A stretch of DNA of 64,000 bases from positions 350,001 to 414,000 of the forward strand of contig JAAOOA010000174.1 of assembly GCA_012861695.1 (NCBI GenBank), in the 5' to 3' direction. This DNA comes from Trematomus loennbergii (taxonomy: Eukaryota > Chordata > Actinopteri > Perciformes > Nototheniidae). A model generated the notes under the pieces. The model made no database searches. It was given only the letters and a program-made list of their open reading frames with translations, and was not told the origin of the DNA. A program made the position numbers and the translations under genes. Positions 48,890-60,288 of this stretch are shown in pieces (position 1 is the first letter of the stretch; every line of letters starts with the position of its first letter).

Positions 48890-50978
48890 GGCCGTATTCA
48901 TGGAGTCAAATTGGGGGGGACCAAAAATTAAATTAAAATTTGAATACAAATTTCCTGCCATTCTAAAGGAAAATATATAAAAATTCACTAACACATGGGA
49001 TACTTTAAAACCTGTTAAACCCCATGCCCCTGCCCGTGGGGGCAAAAAACAACAATATTCAAAACTGTGTCTCAAGCATCCTCAATGTGGGTGGGACGAT
49101 TTGGGGGGTGTGGGCAGGTGGTGGACCTAACCTCCTCGAGGGGGGTCCGGGAAGATTTTTTTAAATGTTGAAGTTACTGTAAATGCATCAATCTGGTGCA
49201 CTTTGAGAGCAACATTAGGGACTAAATCTATGGATACATCTCTCAAAACCATATGAAACAGAACTGAACAGATTTACTTTTTCTTTATGCATATTTTACA
49301 AATCACTCCCCTTTTAAACTGTAGTATGAGTTGGAATTATTTCATACCTGTTATTCTCTTATTTTGTATAACTATAATGATCATATAAAGGTGTGCCTTG
49401 GAAATACTTGATAATCTTGATAGACGGTATTATATGTTATAGTTTGGATTCCTAAAGCTTTTAGTCTACTATCCCATCATTCAAGGGTGGTGTTCACTAT
49501 AAGTAATGGTTTATTTTTTGGACGGACACTATAATTTACACTTTTTTACTATGTTCAATCTGAATTTACTTTAAAAACATCTATATTGATTCTGACTCTT
49601 CTACATCCAACTCACAGGTTTATCATTGCTTTGAGAAAGAAGATTATTAATTTACCCCTTTTAGAAGTGAAGATATAGTCAATTGTTCTGGGAATGTCAT
49701 TTTCGAGCCTGAGACCTGAAAAACAGGCTTGGGTCTTAACTGGTTAAAATGTTTGACCATAATGTCTAATTGTGCATTGTATTACATCGCCCTATTTAAT
49801 CTAGTTTAGCTTTTCTTGTTTCATTGTTTGTAATGGCAGAGATTAGGGATGAATAAAGTACAACTATAACCATAATCATATTAAAGCATTTCAATCCATA
49901 GAAAGGTCTGTGCCACGCAATTTCAGTAGAAACAGGAACACTTTATTGCCCTTTTGTTTTGTTGAAATACTATTTCATAACAATTGTAGAGTATTTATTT
50001 AATTAATTCTGGCACCTTTGGTATTCCATAGCTGTCACACATCACAGTTTTAAATCTTTCCACACTCTACAAATGACAAAATAAAATAGAAATAATCCAC
50101 ATGAATAAATATGGATTGGATTACATCCAAAACGACACCGTCATTTTCCACATAGCTGACACTATCCCGCCAAACCCTGGCTAGCAACTGAAACCAGCTA
50201 GCCCACAGCTAGTTAGCTACTATTCCTGAAAAGTTCGGTTTTAACATCAGAACTACAAGTTACTTACACAAAGAAGCTAAACCGGAGGATTCATTAACAT
50301 TACCATTACGAAATAAAATAATATAGATTACTTTAGGGCTAACTAGAAAATATACTAGAACTGATGGAGGGCAAATTAAAACATGACTGACCTGCTTGGA
50401 GCATCAAGCTAACTGAAGCTGGACTCAGACGTGCGACTGCGAAATACACCCCCGGGTACAAGGTATGCATAAACAAACAAGGCGGAATCAATTTACATAT
50501 GAAAAGAATATATCATTTTGGTGAAGTTCACAATAACAGAAAATAAAGATTTTTCAAGTATACAAATAGCCAAAATAAAAAAGTCATAGAATAGCAAATT
50601 TATTTTAATTAAAAAAAAAAAATGTTTTGGTTATTTTTGCTATTTATTGGGGGGGATGTGTCCCTACAGGTGTGCTCTACAGTACAGGTTAGCTCTGAGT
50701 GTTAGCGAGGCTTGCTAATGTAAACAAAGACGAGATTACGTCCAAAACACGTCAGGCATTGTTTCTGATAGCAACTTTCTGTCCGCTGCCGATTTGACGT
50801 CAGTTCGGATGGAATCTGTATCCGCTCGTTGTACACCCGTTTTTTTAAAGATTTGGGTACGGAGGAAAAGAGAGAGGGTTTTATTTTCTGACGCTGCGTG
50901 AGTTCCCCGACGCACCGGGGACACATATTTATGTATAAAAGACATCACAAAGTGCATTTTGCATGATAGGTGCCCTTT
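48890..50978. other. Two-kb spacer without recognised genes
   Basis: AT-rich DNA. Poly-G words (GGGGGGGACC, GATTTGGGGGGTG) near 48915-49150 and an A/T stretch near 50600. Open frames on the minus strand at 50702-51023 have no recognised domain. The end at 50930-50978 (CACAAAGTGCATTTTGCATG, GTGCCCTTTAA) looks like the terminus of a dispersed repeat. Nothing firm. Confidence 0.4.
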
Positions 50979-51825
50979 AAGGTACACAAATTCACCATCA
51001 ACTAGTTGGTAATTAACATGCATATTGCAGTATATTGGCTATATTAGTCATTATAAAACACTTATTAATTCCTTATTCTACATGACCGTATTCTACAAGT
51101 AATAGGCCATTAGTTGAGAGTTTTTCCTCAATAGAGTGCCACAGTGACGCGTCCTAAAACCCGGAAGTAAGCTTCTTCCGGTTCCCTCGACAAAAAAGCA
51201 AGCAATTTCTCCATAGGGTTTTGGAAAATAGCTGGAAATAAGGTCTGTGGTTGAGACACATTTAAGAGACGGATCACGGTTTGTTCAGTCGGATAATCTC
51301 CACATGGATACCCTACTTTTATAATTTTCTAATCATAAATCTGTCGATCATAAATCTATCGATTAGGGATATGTCAGACATATTGGACCCAATCTCCTAA
51401 AGGTACAAATAAGCTTCAGGACTCTGGGTGGGGCTTTTTCTATGGCAGCAGTTGGCATTTGAAGACTGTTGATGCTGGTAGATGTTGGACTGGCTGAGCG
51501 AGTATCGGCCTGTTTAGCCGGGGAGCTGCGGGACAAACAGCCGTCAACAGGAAGTCAAATATTGAGCAGAGCATATTAAGACCAAAACTCATGTACAACA
51601 ACTTCCTTACTTGCAATAAATAAGCACTAATTAGAGGGTTATTGAGGAAACACTCTCAACTAATGGCCTATTACTTGTAGAATATGGTCATGTAGAATAA
51701 GGCATTAATAAGTGTTTTCTAATGACTAATAAAGAGCCAATACACTGCTAATATGCATGTTAATTAACAACTAGTTGATGGTGAATTTGTGTACCTTAAT
51801 ATAAAGTGTTACCCAACATAATATT
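50979..51825. mobile_element. Element bounded by inverted copies of repeat T
   Basis: Left 50979-51133 and right about 51590-51820 are inverted copies of repeat T (GGTACACAAATTCACCATCA left; GTGAATTTGTGTACC right). Inside are a block beginning GTGCCACAGTGACGCGTCCT and repeat R1 at 51370-51555 (GGTACAAATAAGCTTCAGGA, GGCCTGTTTAGCCGGGG). About 850 bp. Related partial copies lie at 10.9-11.9 kb and 53.1-53.7 kb. Confidence 0.7.
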
Positions 51826-52022
51826 TGATTCTCCTCTGTCTGAATAAATAATATACTATAGCCTATGCATTTTGATTGATGCAGCCATCAGACAACTTTC
51901 CTCTGTGGAAACTCAGCCTCAGGGTGGGGCATTCACTTTGGCATCAGTTCACTGACATGTAACAACTGGTTTGTTTGGAGATGTCTGAACAATAAAGGAA
52001 GTTTTAGGCCTGTATAGACGTG
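51826..52022. repeat. Repeat block shared with 33.3 kb and 53.7 kb
   Basis: TTGATTCTCCTCTGTCTGAA through GGCCTGTATAGACGTG matches 33283-33470 and 53697-53890. It ends exactly where TRIM fragment G begins. Confidence 0.75.
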
Positions 52023-52023
52023 T

Positions 52024-53147
52024 TAAATGTGGCCGTAAAAACTCTGCCCCTCTGATCATCTCTCCTGTCAGAGTCACCTAATCACTCATCTAATTTCATG
52101 TGTTGATTTGTTTTCATTCAAGGAAACAAACATCGATATTTAGAGTATTTTCTACAAGATAAGTTTACTGTGGTGACTGATTTTATGGTTTAGATTCTGT
52201 ATACAACACATAAGTGGATGATTTAATCTATTCAACAATCAAATAATGATCTCTTCAACACTTTATCGTACACATGTGGAGAATATCTATGAACGTTGGA
52301 TAAAGCTACATATTTATTGTAACTTTAAAAAAAAAAAGGTTGTTTCTAATGACACCAAATTTGTCAAGCTAGTTAGAATTGATAATAACATTAAATGTTT
52401 TATAATCAATTGTTATAAAGCTTCATTAAAGAGAAAGGCCTATTACGTGCCTCTACTGTGTACTAAATAAAATGTGTAATAGTTAAACTGCTAGAAAAAC
52501 TAAAATGAAGCTAAATAATATGATAAATCCTCATTTGTGTTAAAATGGTTTGGTTAATAACTGTTAACTTGTATATTTACATGCCAGGTTTTATATTGAT
52601 TACTGGTAAAATGGCGTATGAATCAAAGACATCTGTAAATATGTGATTGTGAGTTAAGAAAACAGTAAAATAAACTAGATGTTTGGTCTGAGAAAGCAGG
52701 GACTCAGCTCTAAACACTGAACAGGAAGCCTGGTTTACACATCATTTGTATTTCATGACACATTTCCTGAGGCTAATTCACATAAAAAAATATAAGTTGA
52801 TGTTTTTGTGTGAAGAGCTTGTAGGATGAAATGTGTGTTTCCACTATCAGTGATTGGATATTGGCTGTAGAGCAGAAAACAGTGGGGCTGATATCAGTGA
52901 GGTAGCATTCACTTTTACGAGTGAAGGCAGTCACTATAACACAAAATACTCTTTACAATGAGGTAACTAACTACAGAGTTTAGTATTATACAAGTATTTA
53001 TGCCAACAACTCATATGAGGAAAATTAGGTTTGATTTAATTACATTTTTTAAGGATATAACAGTTTGACTTAAGCCCTACCATTTGCTTCCTGTAGTTTT
53101 GTCATATTTTTTATAAAACTAGTTTCCCCCTTTGTGATATAAAAAGC
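52024..53147 (+). pseudogene. TRIM fragment G: last codons of SPRY plus 3' flank
   Basis: GTGGCCGTAAAAACTCTGCC to GAGTCACCTAA (stop at 52078-52080) encodes only [16 protein letters not shown]. It is followed by about 1.07 kb of the conserved TRIM 3' flank, stopping at about 53147 (GATATAAAAAGCTGAA) where repeat sequence resumes. It represents a transposed or rearranged unit end, not a gene. Confidence 0.88.
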
Positions 53148-53690
53148 TGAAATAAGGTCTGTGGTTGAGACACATTTAAGAGACGGATCACGTTTTGTTC
53201 AGTTGGATAATCTCCACATGTCTACCCTACTTTTAAAATGTTCATAAATCTATCGATCATAAATCTAAATCTAAAGGTACAAATAAGCTTCAGGACTCTG
53301 GGTGGGGCTTTTTCTATGGCAGCAGTTGGCATTTGAAGACTGTTGATGCTGGTAGATGTTGGACTGGCTGAGCGAGTATCGGCCTGTTTAGCCGGGGAGC
53401 TGCGGGACAAACAGCCGTCAGCAGGAAGTCAAATATTGAGCAGAGCATATTCAGACCAAAACTCATGTACAACAACTTCCTTACTTGCAATAAATAAGCA
53501 CTAATTAGAGGGTTATTGAGGAAACACTCTCAACTAATGGCTTATTACTTGTAGAATATGGTCATGTAGAATAAGGCATTAATAAGTGTTTTATAATGAC
53601 TAATAAAGAGCCAATACACTGCTAATATGCATGTTAATTAAAACTAGTTGATGGTGAATTTGTGTACCTTAATATAAAGTGTTACCCAAC
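53148..53690. repeat. Repeat R1 and inverted repeat T, partial copy of the 51-kb element
   Basis: AATAAGGTCTGTGGTTGAGA to GTGTACCTTAATATAAAGTG repeats 51236-51812 with a few indels. The left terminal repeat T is missing, replaced by TRIM flank. Confidence 0.8.
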
Positions 53691-54150
53691 ATAATATTTA
53701 GATTCTCCTCTGTCTGAATAAATAATATACTATAGCCTATGCATTTTGATTGATGCAGCCATCAGACAACTTTCCTCTGTGGAAACTCAGCCTCAGGGTG
53801 GGGCATTCACTTTGGCATCAGTTCACTGACATAACAACTGGTTTGTTTGGAGATGTCTGAACAATAAAGGAAGTTTAGGCCTGTATAGACTGCAAACAGT
53901 ATTACAACATGTGTTTCGTCCTACTTTCAATAAGCACACATTGCATTGGTTATGTATCATTAGCGATTATCAGACGCAGAGTTTGTATTCTAAACTCATC
54001 TAGTTGGCAAAGCTTTTTGTTAATTGGTCCAGATGTGGTGACAGCAAATGACCAGACTATCAAAGCTCCCTGCAACACGTAGACCTGTAACAATACAAGT
54101 CGACTAAACTGGTCTGTGATTTGAATGGGTAAACAGTTTCCTTGTTTGTT
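53691..54150. repeat. Repeat block copy (uninterrupted form of 33.28-34.23 kb)
   Basis: Matches 33283-33676 and then 34192-34240 without the 515-bp insertion, so this is the empty allele form. No gene. Confidence 0.8.
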
Positions 54151-54271
54151 TTTTTAAATGCCCAGTACACACAATTGGAATCAGAAATTCACATATTAAA
54201 AACGTCAAATTTAAACTGGAACAGTATCCCCTTTTGCTTTTAAGCCAGGGAAAATGTGTATGTCACTTTAA

Positions 54272-54876
54272 CCCTTATGTTGTGTTCGGGTCTCCCGTGA
54301 CCCGTTTCAAGTTCAAATTATATAATAACTACGCTCTAGTTTTTTTTATCGGAACAAGGCTTCATGATATCCTCCACAACAGCTATATAAACTCTACAAA
54401 ACTGATTTTGATCATTTTAGCCAAGTCTGAAAGTCTCTAAAATAAAAAGTGTATAATTTGGTGTTCGGGTCTGGGGAGACCCAGCAGCATTGTTGTGGGT
54501 GACTCGGGGTCAAATTTGACCCAATCAAGATTCATCTTTGACTTTAGACACCCCTCCCCCTTCATCCACTGTAACAATAATGTTAAGTCTATTAAGTCTA
54601 TTATAGTCAGGTAACATCATTATCCACTGTCTTCACCATAAGGAATATAATGAGCGAATATAATCAAATGTTTTACTTAAATATGTGGTGTGATGTGTTT
54701 TGGGGCCATAAAATAAAATTACAACAGTACGGTTATGAATGCATAATAAGTTAGTTATGATGTAGTTAAAACAATATCGGATGATAGTCATTATTTTGGA
54801 GTGTTTTGGACTGAGATACATCATGGGTCAAAATTGACACCATGAACAGTAACAGCTTTCGAACACAACACAAGGG
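54272..54876. mobile_element. piggyBac-like MITE, TTAA-flanked
   Basis: Ends CCCTTATGTTGTGTTCG and the complement of CCCTTGTGTTGTGTTCG, with TTAA at 54268-54271 and 54877-54880. Interior words ATTTGACCC and CAAAATTGAC lie near the ends. 605 bp. The CCC start and TTAA target fit piggyBac. A rearranged relative is at 20191. Confidence 0.88.
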
Positions 54877-54889
54877 TTAATAATGTCTA

Positions 54890-55235
54890 AACATGAGGAA
54901 GATAAAACCTAACCAAAAGAGCTGCAGTAAGAGGCGGGGCAAAACTGGAAGGGCAACAGATCATAATCCTTAGATCAAACTCAAGGCATGCAAGTTTTGC
55001 AGTAGTGTTTCAACAGTGGAGACAATTCTGTTTCTCTATAAATTAATACTAAACTCATCCAGTCGTCAGCTCTTACTCAACTACTCATCAGGGTCTCTGC
55101 TACAAGGGTGAGTAGAGCTGTCAATATTTAACTATACCTGTATTTTTTTGTTTGAAGACAATCTTGCTCCACCTTTTGTGCAAATGTTGCTGCATGTAAT
55201 CAAAAGTATAACATTTAAAAAAACGATTAGAATTT
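54890..55235 (+). other. Possible extra leader-type exon upstream of TRIM copy E
   Basis: AACTCATCCAGTCGTCAGC and GGGTCTCTGCTACAAGG are followed by GTGAGTAGAGCTGTCAATAT at about 55109. The layout (TCATC.., TCTCTG..ACA, then GTGAGTA) resembles a diverged TRIM leader exon with its donor. It could be an alternative first exon or a relic of an older unit. Evidence is weak. Confidence 0.3.
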
Positions 55236-55640
55236 TATGGGATATGTCAGACATATTGGACCCAATCTCCTAAAGGTACAAATAAGCTTCAGGACTCAGG
55301 GTGGGGTCTTCTCTATGGCAGCAGTTGGCATTTGAAGACTGTTGATGCTGGAAGATGTTGGACTGGCTGAGTGAGTTTCGGCCTGTTTAGCCGGGGAGCT
55401 GCGGGACAAACAGCCGTCAGCAACAGGAAGTCAAAGTGTTTCTGAGTGATCAATAATCAGATCTGATCTGTGAGATTTGTGAAATGTGGACTCGATACAG
55501 CGCAGCTTTGGCAAGGGAAACCATAGAGATCAGGCTCCTCCAACAATTCAACACAATATAGACTACATCATAATATAATATAAAATAAAAGACTAATTCA
55601 GGAAGTAAAGAGGTTCTGCTTTTAATATAAAAACCTAAAA
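55236..55640. repeat. Repeat R1 copy and spacer
   Basis: GGATATGTCAGACATATTGG to GGGACAAACAGCCGTCAGCA is repeat R1. The remainder to 55640 has no recognised feature. Confidence 0.65.
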
Positions 55641-56879
55641 ATAGTGTTTACCAATTATACTAAAATATTATTATTATTATTATTAAATAATAATGATTAC
55701 AAAAATGTAATAAAATATATTATTATTATTATAATACATAATAATAATAATAATAATTAAATAATAGGTTTATTATAATAAAATAATAATAATTGTATTA
55801 GAATAACTTTTATCATAATACTAATAACACTACTAATAATAAAACTACAATAATAATAATTAATGTTGGTACTAATCTGAATTTTGGATTGTATTTTTAT
55901 GGAATTCTTGAATGTATAAGTTTCAAAGAGAAAAACTAAATATCAGTGATATTACAACAACAACAATAATATTGTGAATAAGATACAGAGATGTTTGCAC
56001 AGAGATTTCCTCAGGTGAAATGTTTTATATATTTGAGTAACTAAGACATATTCTTATATATTTTGCAACTTAATGTAAAGTAACCTTGATTTAAGTGGTC
56101 CAATCACTGGGAGATATCATTCTCTACTGTCTCTTTTTTTCTTAGCTTAATGAGGACATTTAACATGTTGTTATGTTTCAGCATTAGGCAACAACTCATC
56201 AATCGAGACCCAATATCTCACGAGGAAAAAGTGAGAACAGGATAATATGATTGCTTTAATTCAGGCAACAAAATGCCATAATGATCCATAAGGGATGCTG
56301 CCTGAGAGAAAACACTCTTCTTCCTTGTTATCATGACCACTAATGTTACATATTCAATGTCTAAAAGGTAGTTTATTTTATTGTATATAGATTTCTGTTT
56401 TAGAGTAGATACATATTGTACTTGTTGTACATTTGATGAAGGTACGTTGTCTACATTACTAATCATAATAATAAAACATGTCCCCGAAGCTGCAGAGTTT
56501 GGGAGGAGACCGGCTGAGGTCGATCTGAGGGACCGTTGGGGTTGGTAGGGGGTGAGGAGGTCAGTGAGGTAGGGGGGGGGGGGGCAGATGGCGGAGGGCT
56601 TTGTAAGTAAGGACCAGTCTTTTTTAGTTGATGCGGTGGGAGACGGGAAACCAGTATAGTTCAAGTTCATTAAGTACTACAATGGAATAAGTCTTTAACT
56701 ATGTAGATTATGTCATCCATGACATTTTACTGACATCTGTTTTCCAATAAATGTAACTGAAAACATTCATCATAATAAAGATTAGAAACAGCTTTTGACA
56801 CACCTCACTCCTCACACGTCTAAAGCAGAACCTTTGCTCCCTAACTATCAGAGAAAACCTGGTATTTCTCAATACCCAT
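55641..56879 (+). repeat. Upstream flank of TRIM unit E (duplicate of D upstream)
   Basis: AAT-rich tract 55660-55870, then sequence shared with 42200-42350 and 42640-42880. A stretch at about 56110-56690 not present in D includes a poly-G run (56572-56583) and AGGGCTTTGTAAGTAAGGAC, the form of a LINE-like or SINE-like tail. No gene. Confidence 0.65.
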
Positions 56880-57078
56880 GCAGATCAGAGGGAGGGAACA
56901 GAACCAGCAGACAGTGAGAGGAGGAGCTACAGTGGAAAGAGGAGAGCTTACACGACACACTCAGGGAACGAACGTTAAATTAGTTAGAGAGACTAGTCTC
57001 TGTTTCTGTCTAAAGAAAATACAAACTGAGTTCATCAGATCTTTCTCAACAACACAGCAGAATCTCTGTCAAACACTG
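56880..57078 (+). other. 5' untranslated leader exon of TRIM copy E
   Basis: AGAACCAGCAGACAGTGAGA through CTCTGTCAAACACTG, then donor GTGAGTACAT. It lacks the GGCAGCCACACTGCAGTC part seen in A, C and D. Intron 1 is about 3.2 kb (57079-60286), expanded by repeats. Confidence 0.6.
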
Positions 57079-57259
57079 GTGAGTACATCTGATTATATTT
57101 ACACTTTCAACAAGCAGGACTAACACAAAACTTCAGCTCTACTCAGACGAAATCTCCACCCAACTTGTTTTTCTCTAACAACATAACCATATGATATAGA
57201 GTCCACTTTAAACAGCTTAAACAGTCTCTTTGTATCAGCTCTTAGTACTTTGTCAAATG

Positions 57260-57600
57260 TCCCTCTGTGGGACTAATAAAGGTATTCTGATTCTGATTTA
57301 GTAACTTGTAACTTGTGTTGTAGTACTCGAGACCGGTCATGGTATCGAGACCACCATTTAACGGTCTCGGTCTTGTCTCGGTCTCGGACCTACTGTAAAG
57401 GTCACAAGATTTTGTGTCAAGAGCGAGCGAGACTGTTCTTATTATAAATCCATAGTCGAGACCACGGCTGTTGCTGGGGATGTGATTGGATGTAAAACGC
57501 CCTGTTAAAACCAATAACGTGACTTCACGTGACTCCGAATCTTTGCCCTCATGCGCCGCAATGTTTGTTAACATGGCATGGTTTCAGGCGCGCCTGATTC
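57260..57600. repeat. LINE tail and GAGACC/GGTCTC repeat in intron 1 of copy E
   Basis: GGACTAATAAAGGTATTCTG, then GAGACCGGTCATGGTATCGA and AACGGTCTCGGTCTTGTCTC to CATGCGCCGCAATGTTTG. A shortened version is in intron 1 of copy C (21355-21530), so the insertion predates the split of C and E. Confidence 0.65.
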
Positions 57601-58235
57601 ATTTTAGAAGTGGGGGGGGGGGGCCAAAAAAGTGCGTGTGTATGGCCCAATCCCAAACCACGCCCTACACCCTACCCCTACACACTCCCCCTCCGTGACG
57701 GAGTGACACATGAGGCTCCCTCCTGTCAGATGGAGGGAGTAAATACAGCAGCAAGCTTTGGGACAAACTCCCCTCTCTCCGGCAGAAACAGGAAATGCCG
57801 TAACTGTATGTAACAACGGTTTCAAATCAGCATCTCTTTGACAAAACATGTAAATTAATAACTCAAATAAAACTCCAAACATCTTTCATTGTGTTACTTT
57901 TTTGTAAAGCTCTTTTAGTTTTAAACCTTGCAACAGTCTGTAAATATACACAACTTTATAATAAAATGCACACATTTACCTTTTTCTAATCTAGACTAAA
58001 CACAGGTATGATCCTAAGTTAAAAATATATATGAGGTTATCATGAGGTTGTTAACATCGCAATTTATCAGTGGATGTTTGCTGGAAGCACAATAACTGCA
58101 TAGTGTTTTGCATTGCTTTTAATTTCAGTTAATATAGTGGTGAGAGACTCCCGATACATTAATCAATCAATCATGATGTAGATTTATAAATTCATTAATT
58201 GTCTCATGTATGCATATTTCCCGTGAGCATGAAGC
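57601..58235. other. Intron 1 sequence with repeat fragments
   Basis: A poly-G run at 57612-57622 and GGCCCAATCCCAAACCACGC with CCCTACACCC, a known fish repeat terminus. The remainder is AT-rich with no recognised feature. Confidence 0.45.
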
Positions 58236-58239
58236 TTTG

Positions 58240-59070
58240 AGAGTGGGGTTTTTCTCAGCTACGAGTCAACTAGCTTTTGGAAATTGCTCTCCTTATCCGC
58301 ATGCCCCCTGATTGCTAGGCCCTGTCGGGTTAGAAACTGCAGACAGCGCAGTTGCTCCATCATTCCATCTCTTATTTTTTCCTGCTCAATACGCTGTTGT
58401 TTGACAAGCTGTATGTTGACTGGTGTTTGACTGAAGAAAGCGCACTTTTTTTTAATACACTCTCTGTGGAAATTAGACTTTTCGTGGCTGTCCAGGAGGC
58501 TTGGGCACTTTTCCAGTTATTAACTCCGATATTAACAAAGCTATCATCTCCACATTTTGAGAAAGTTACAAGCCGTTTGACAGCAGCAAATCTGCATATT
58601 TCACAGAAGGCCCGTTTAGTGGTTTTGCAAAGAATTAACCACTCTCTGTTTTTGTACCATTCTGCGTTGAAGTACCTTTCTCTTTGCCCAGACGATCTAG
58701 CGGTCTCCTTTTTTTCGACAGTTAGCTGTACAGCTTTACCCGCCTCAATGTCCCGACAACAAACCTCCATGCAGTCGGAACCAGCCTGTTTCGGTTCAAC
58801 GACGGCGGTGGCGGCGGTTTTGACAGTCTCTGCGGCCGCAGAGCTGCTGCTTTTGGCTTAATCTGGCTTCGCTGTTTCTATGATTGATGAAGGTCCAGGC
58901 TCCGTTGATGTGGATGTCAGGGATGTGACCTTCCAGTTGTTAAATTTAAGTTTAGATTGACTGTATTTAGTTTTCTTCTGCGCTGGTTCTTCTGACTGTT
59001 TGCAAGTGTATCTATTCTTTCTGGTTAACGGCTGACACACACAGAACAACGTAACAAATAAAGTAAACAA
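58240..59070 (-). pseudogene. hAT transposase relic (ZMYM1/TTF-finger type), N-terminal part
   Basis: On the minus strand the frame from 59070 is open to 58372 apart from one TAA at 58858-58860. It includes a TTF-type zinc-finger layout: RYFNAEWYKNREWLILCK, then AFCEICRFA and FVNIGVNNWKSA. After one frame shift near 58405 the sequence continues QRIEQEKIRDGMMEQLRCLQ and FLTRQGLAIRGHADKESNF, the start of the DUF4371-like region of ZMYM1-like hAT transposases. The catalytic C-terminal part is missing. It lies in intron 1 of TRIM copy E, opposite in orientation. It is a dead transposase or a fragment of a domesticated-type gene; no intact copy is in the window. Confidence 0.75.
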
Positions 59071-59515
59071 CGTAACAAATAAACAAATCTAAGCTTGTTT
59101 ATTGGTTGTAATGTACATGAATACATTTGAATGGTGTGACAATGTCTATTTGATTGGGTTAAAATGTACCTATTCTTCCTGTTATGTCTGCCTGCTTTAT
59201 TTTACCTAATGCAAAGTGACCTGCTCCATTGAAATCAGTCGCATTGACCCGAAGACACATTTTGAGTTGTATACACTGTTGGAAAGAGGAGATTCATAGC
59301 TTTCTAATGATATCAGGATTGTTGTTGTAGGCTACTCCAAATATTAAGCAAAATATGTCACATTATATAATGACTGTTACAGTCATCATTTTGAGAAAAA
59401 GGCCTTTAAAGTTTCCTCTTCTCTGGATCGATCTGATTGATTATTAGCGGAGCAAATGATCAAAATAGTACGAAGGGAAGATATTTTCGTTTGGACTACT
59501 GGTCTGGGGGAAGCC
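59071..59515. other. Intron 1 sequence without recognised features
   Basis: AT-rich. It includes GACCCGAAGACACATTTTGAG, resembling the GACCC-rich repeats at 54.5 kb, but no clear element ends. Confidence 0.35.
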
Positions 59516-59777
<262 letters not shown>

Positions 59778-59813
59778 TTTTGCATTTGTGTGTATTGTGT
59801 TTGTTTCCCGGGG

Positions 59814-60198
59814 ATAGATAGATAGATAGATCGTACTTTATTGATCCCAAATTGGGAAATTGTTTTTGTTACAGCAGCATAAAAGGCATTTTACAATAAA
59901 ACAAAATATACAAGAATAGAAATAAAATATAAAATATACATGTCGAAATAGAAAATATACATATATATATATATATACAAATATATATATATATTCAAAA
60001 TATATGAAATATGGAGTATTAAATATGAAACAGATTATGTATGAGTAAAATGTACAACGTGGTTTTATTTCAAGAGAAACTATGGAGCAGAGAGTTCTCT
60101 TCCAGCCAGAGGTGATTTATTGTACAGTGTTATTGCAGTGGGCAGGAATGTTTTCCAGTATCTGTCCTTGTGGCAGGGGAGCTGCAGCAGTCTGTTAT
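59814..60198 (-). repeat. Non-LTR retrotransposon 3' fragment with GATA tail
   Basis: Reverse orientation: GATA repeats, then ACTTTATTGATCCCAAATTG and GGAAATTG, the complement of a common fish LINE tail. Upstream parts are AT-rich (TATATA at 59960-59995), then GGCAGGAATGTTTTCCAGTA and CTGTCCTTGTGGCAGGGGAG. Host intron sequence resumes at about 60200 (CTTTCTTTAAAACAATATAT). A related short tail is at 24450-24490. Confidence 0.7.
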
Positions 60199-60288
60199 CA
60201 CACTTCTTTCTTTAAAACAATATATGATATGAATTGATGATTGATGTTTCAAATGTTTTCTGTTTTCTTTCTCATTATGTGTGTAGAT

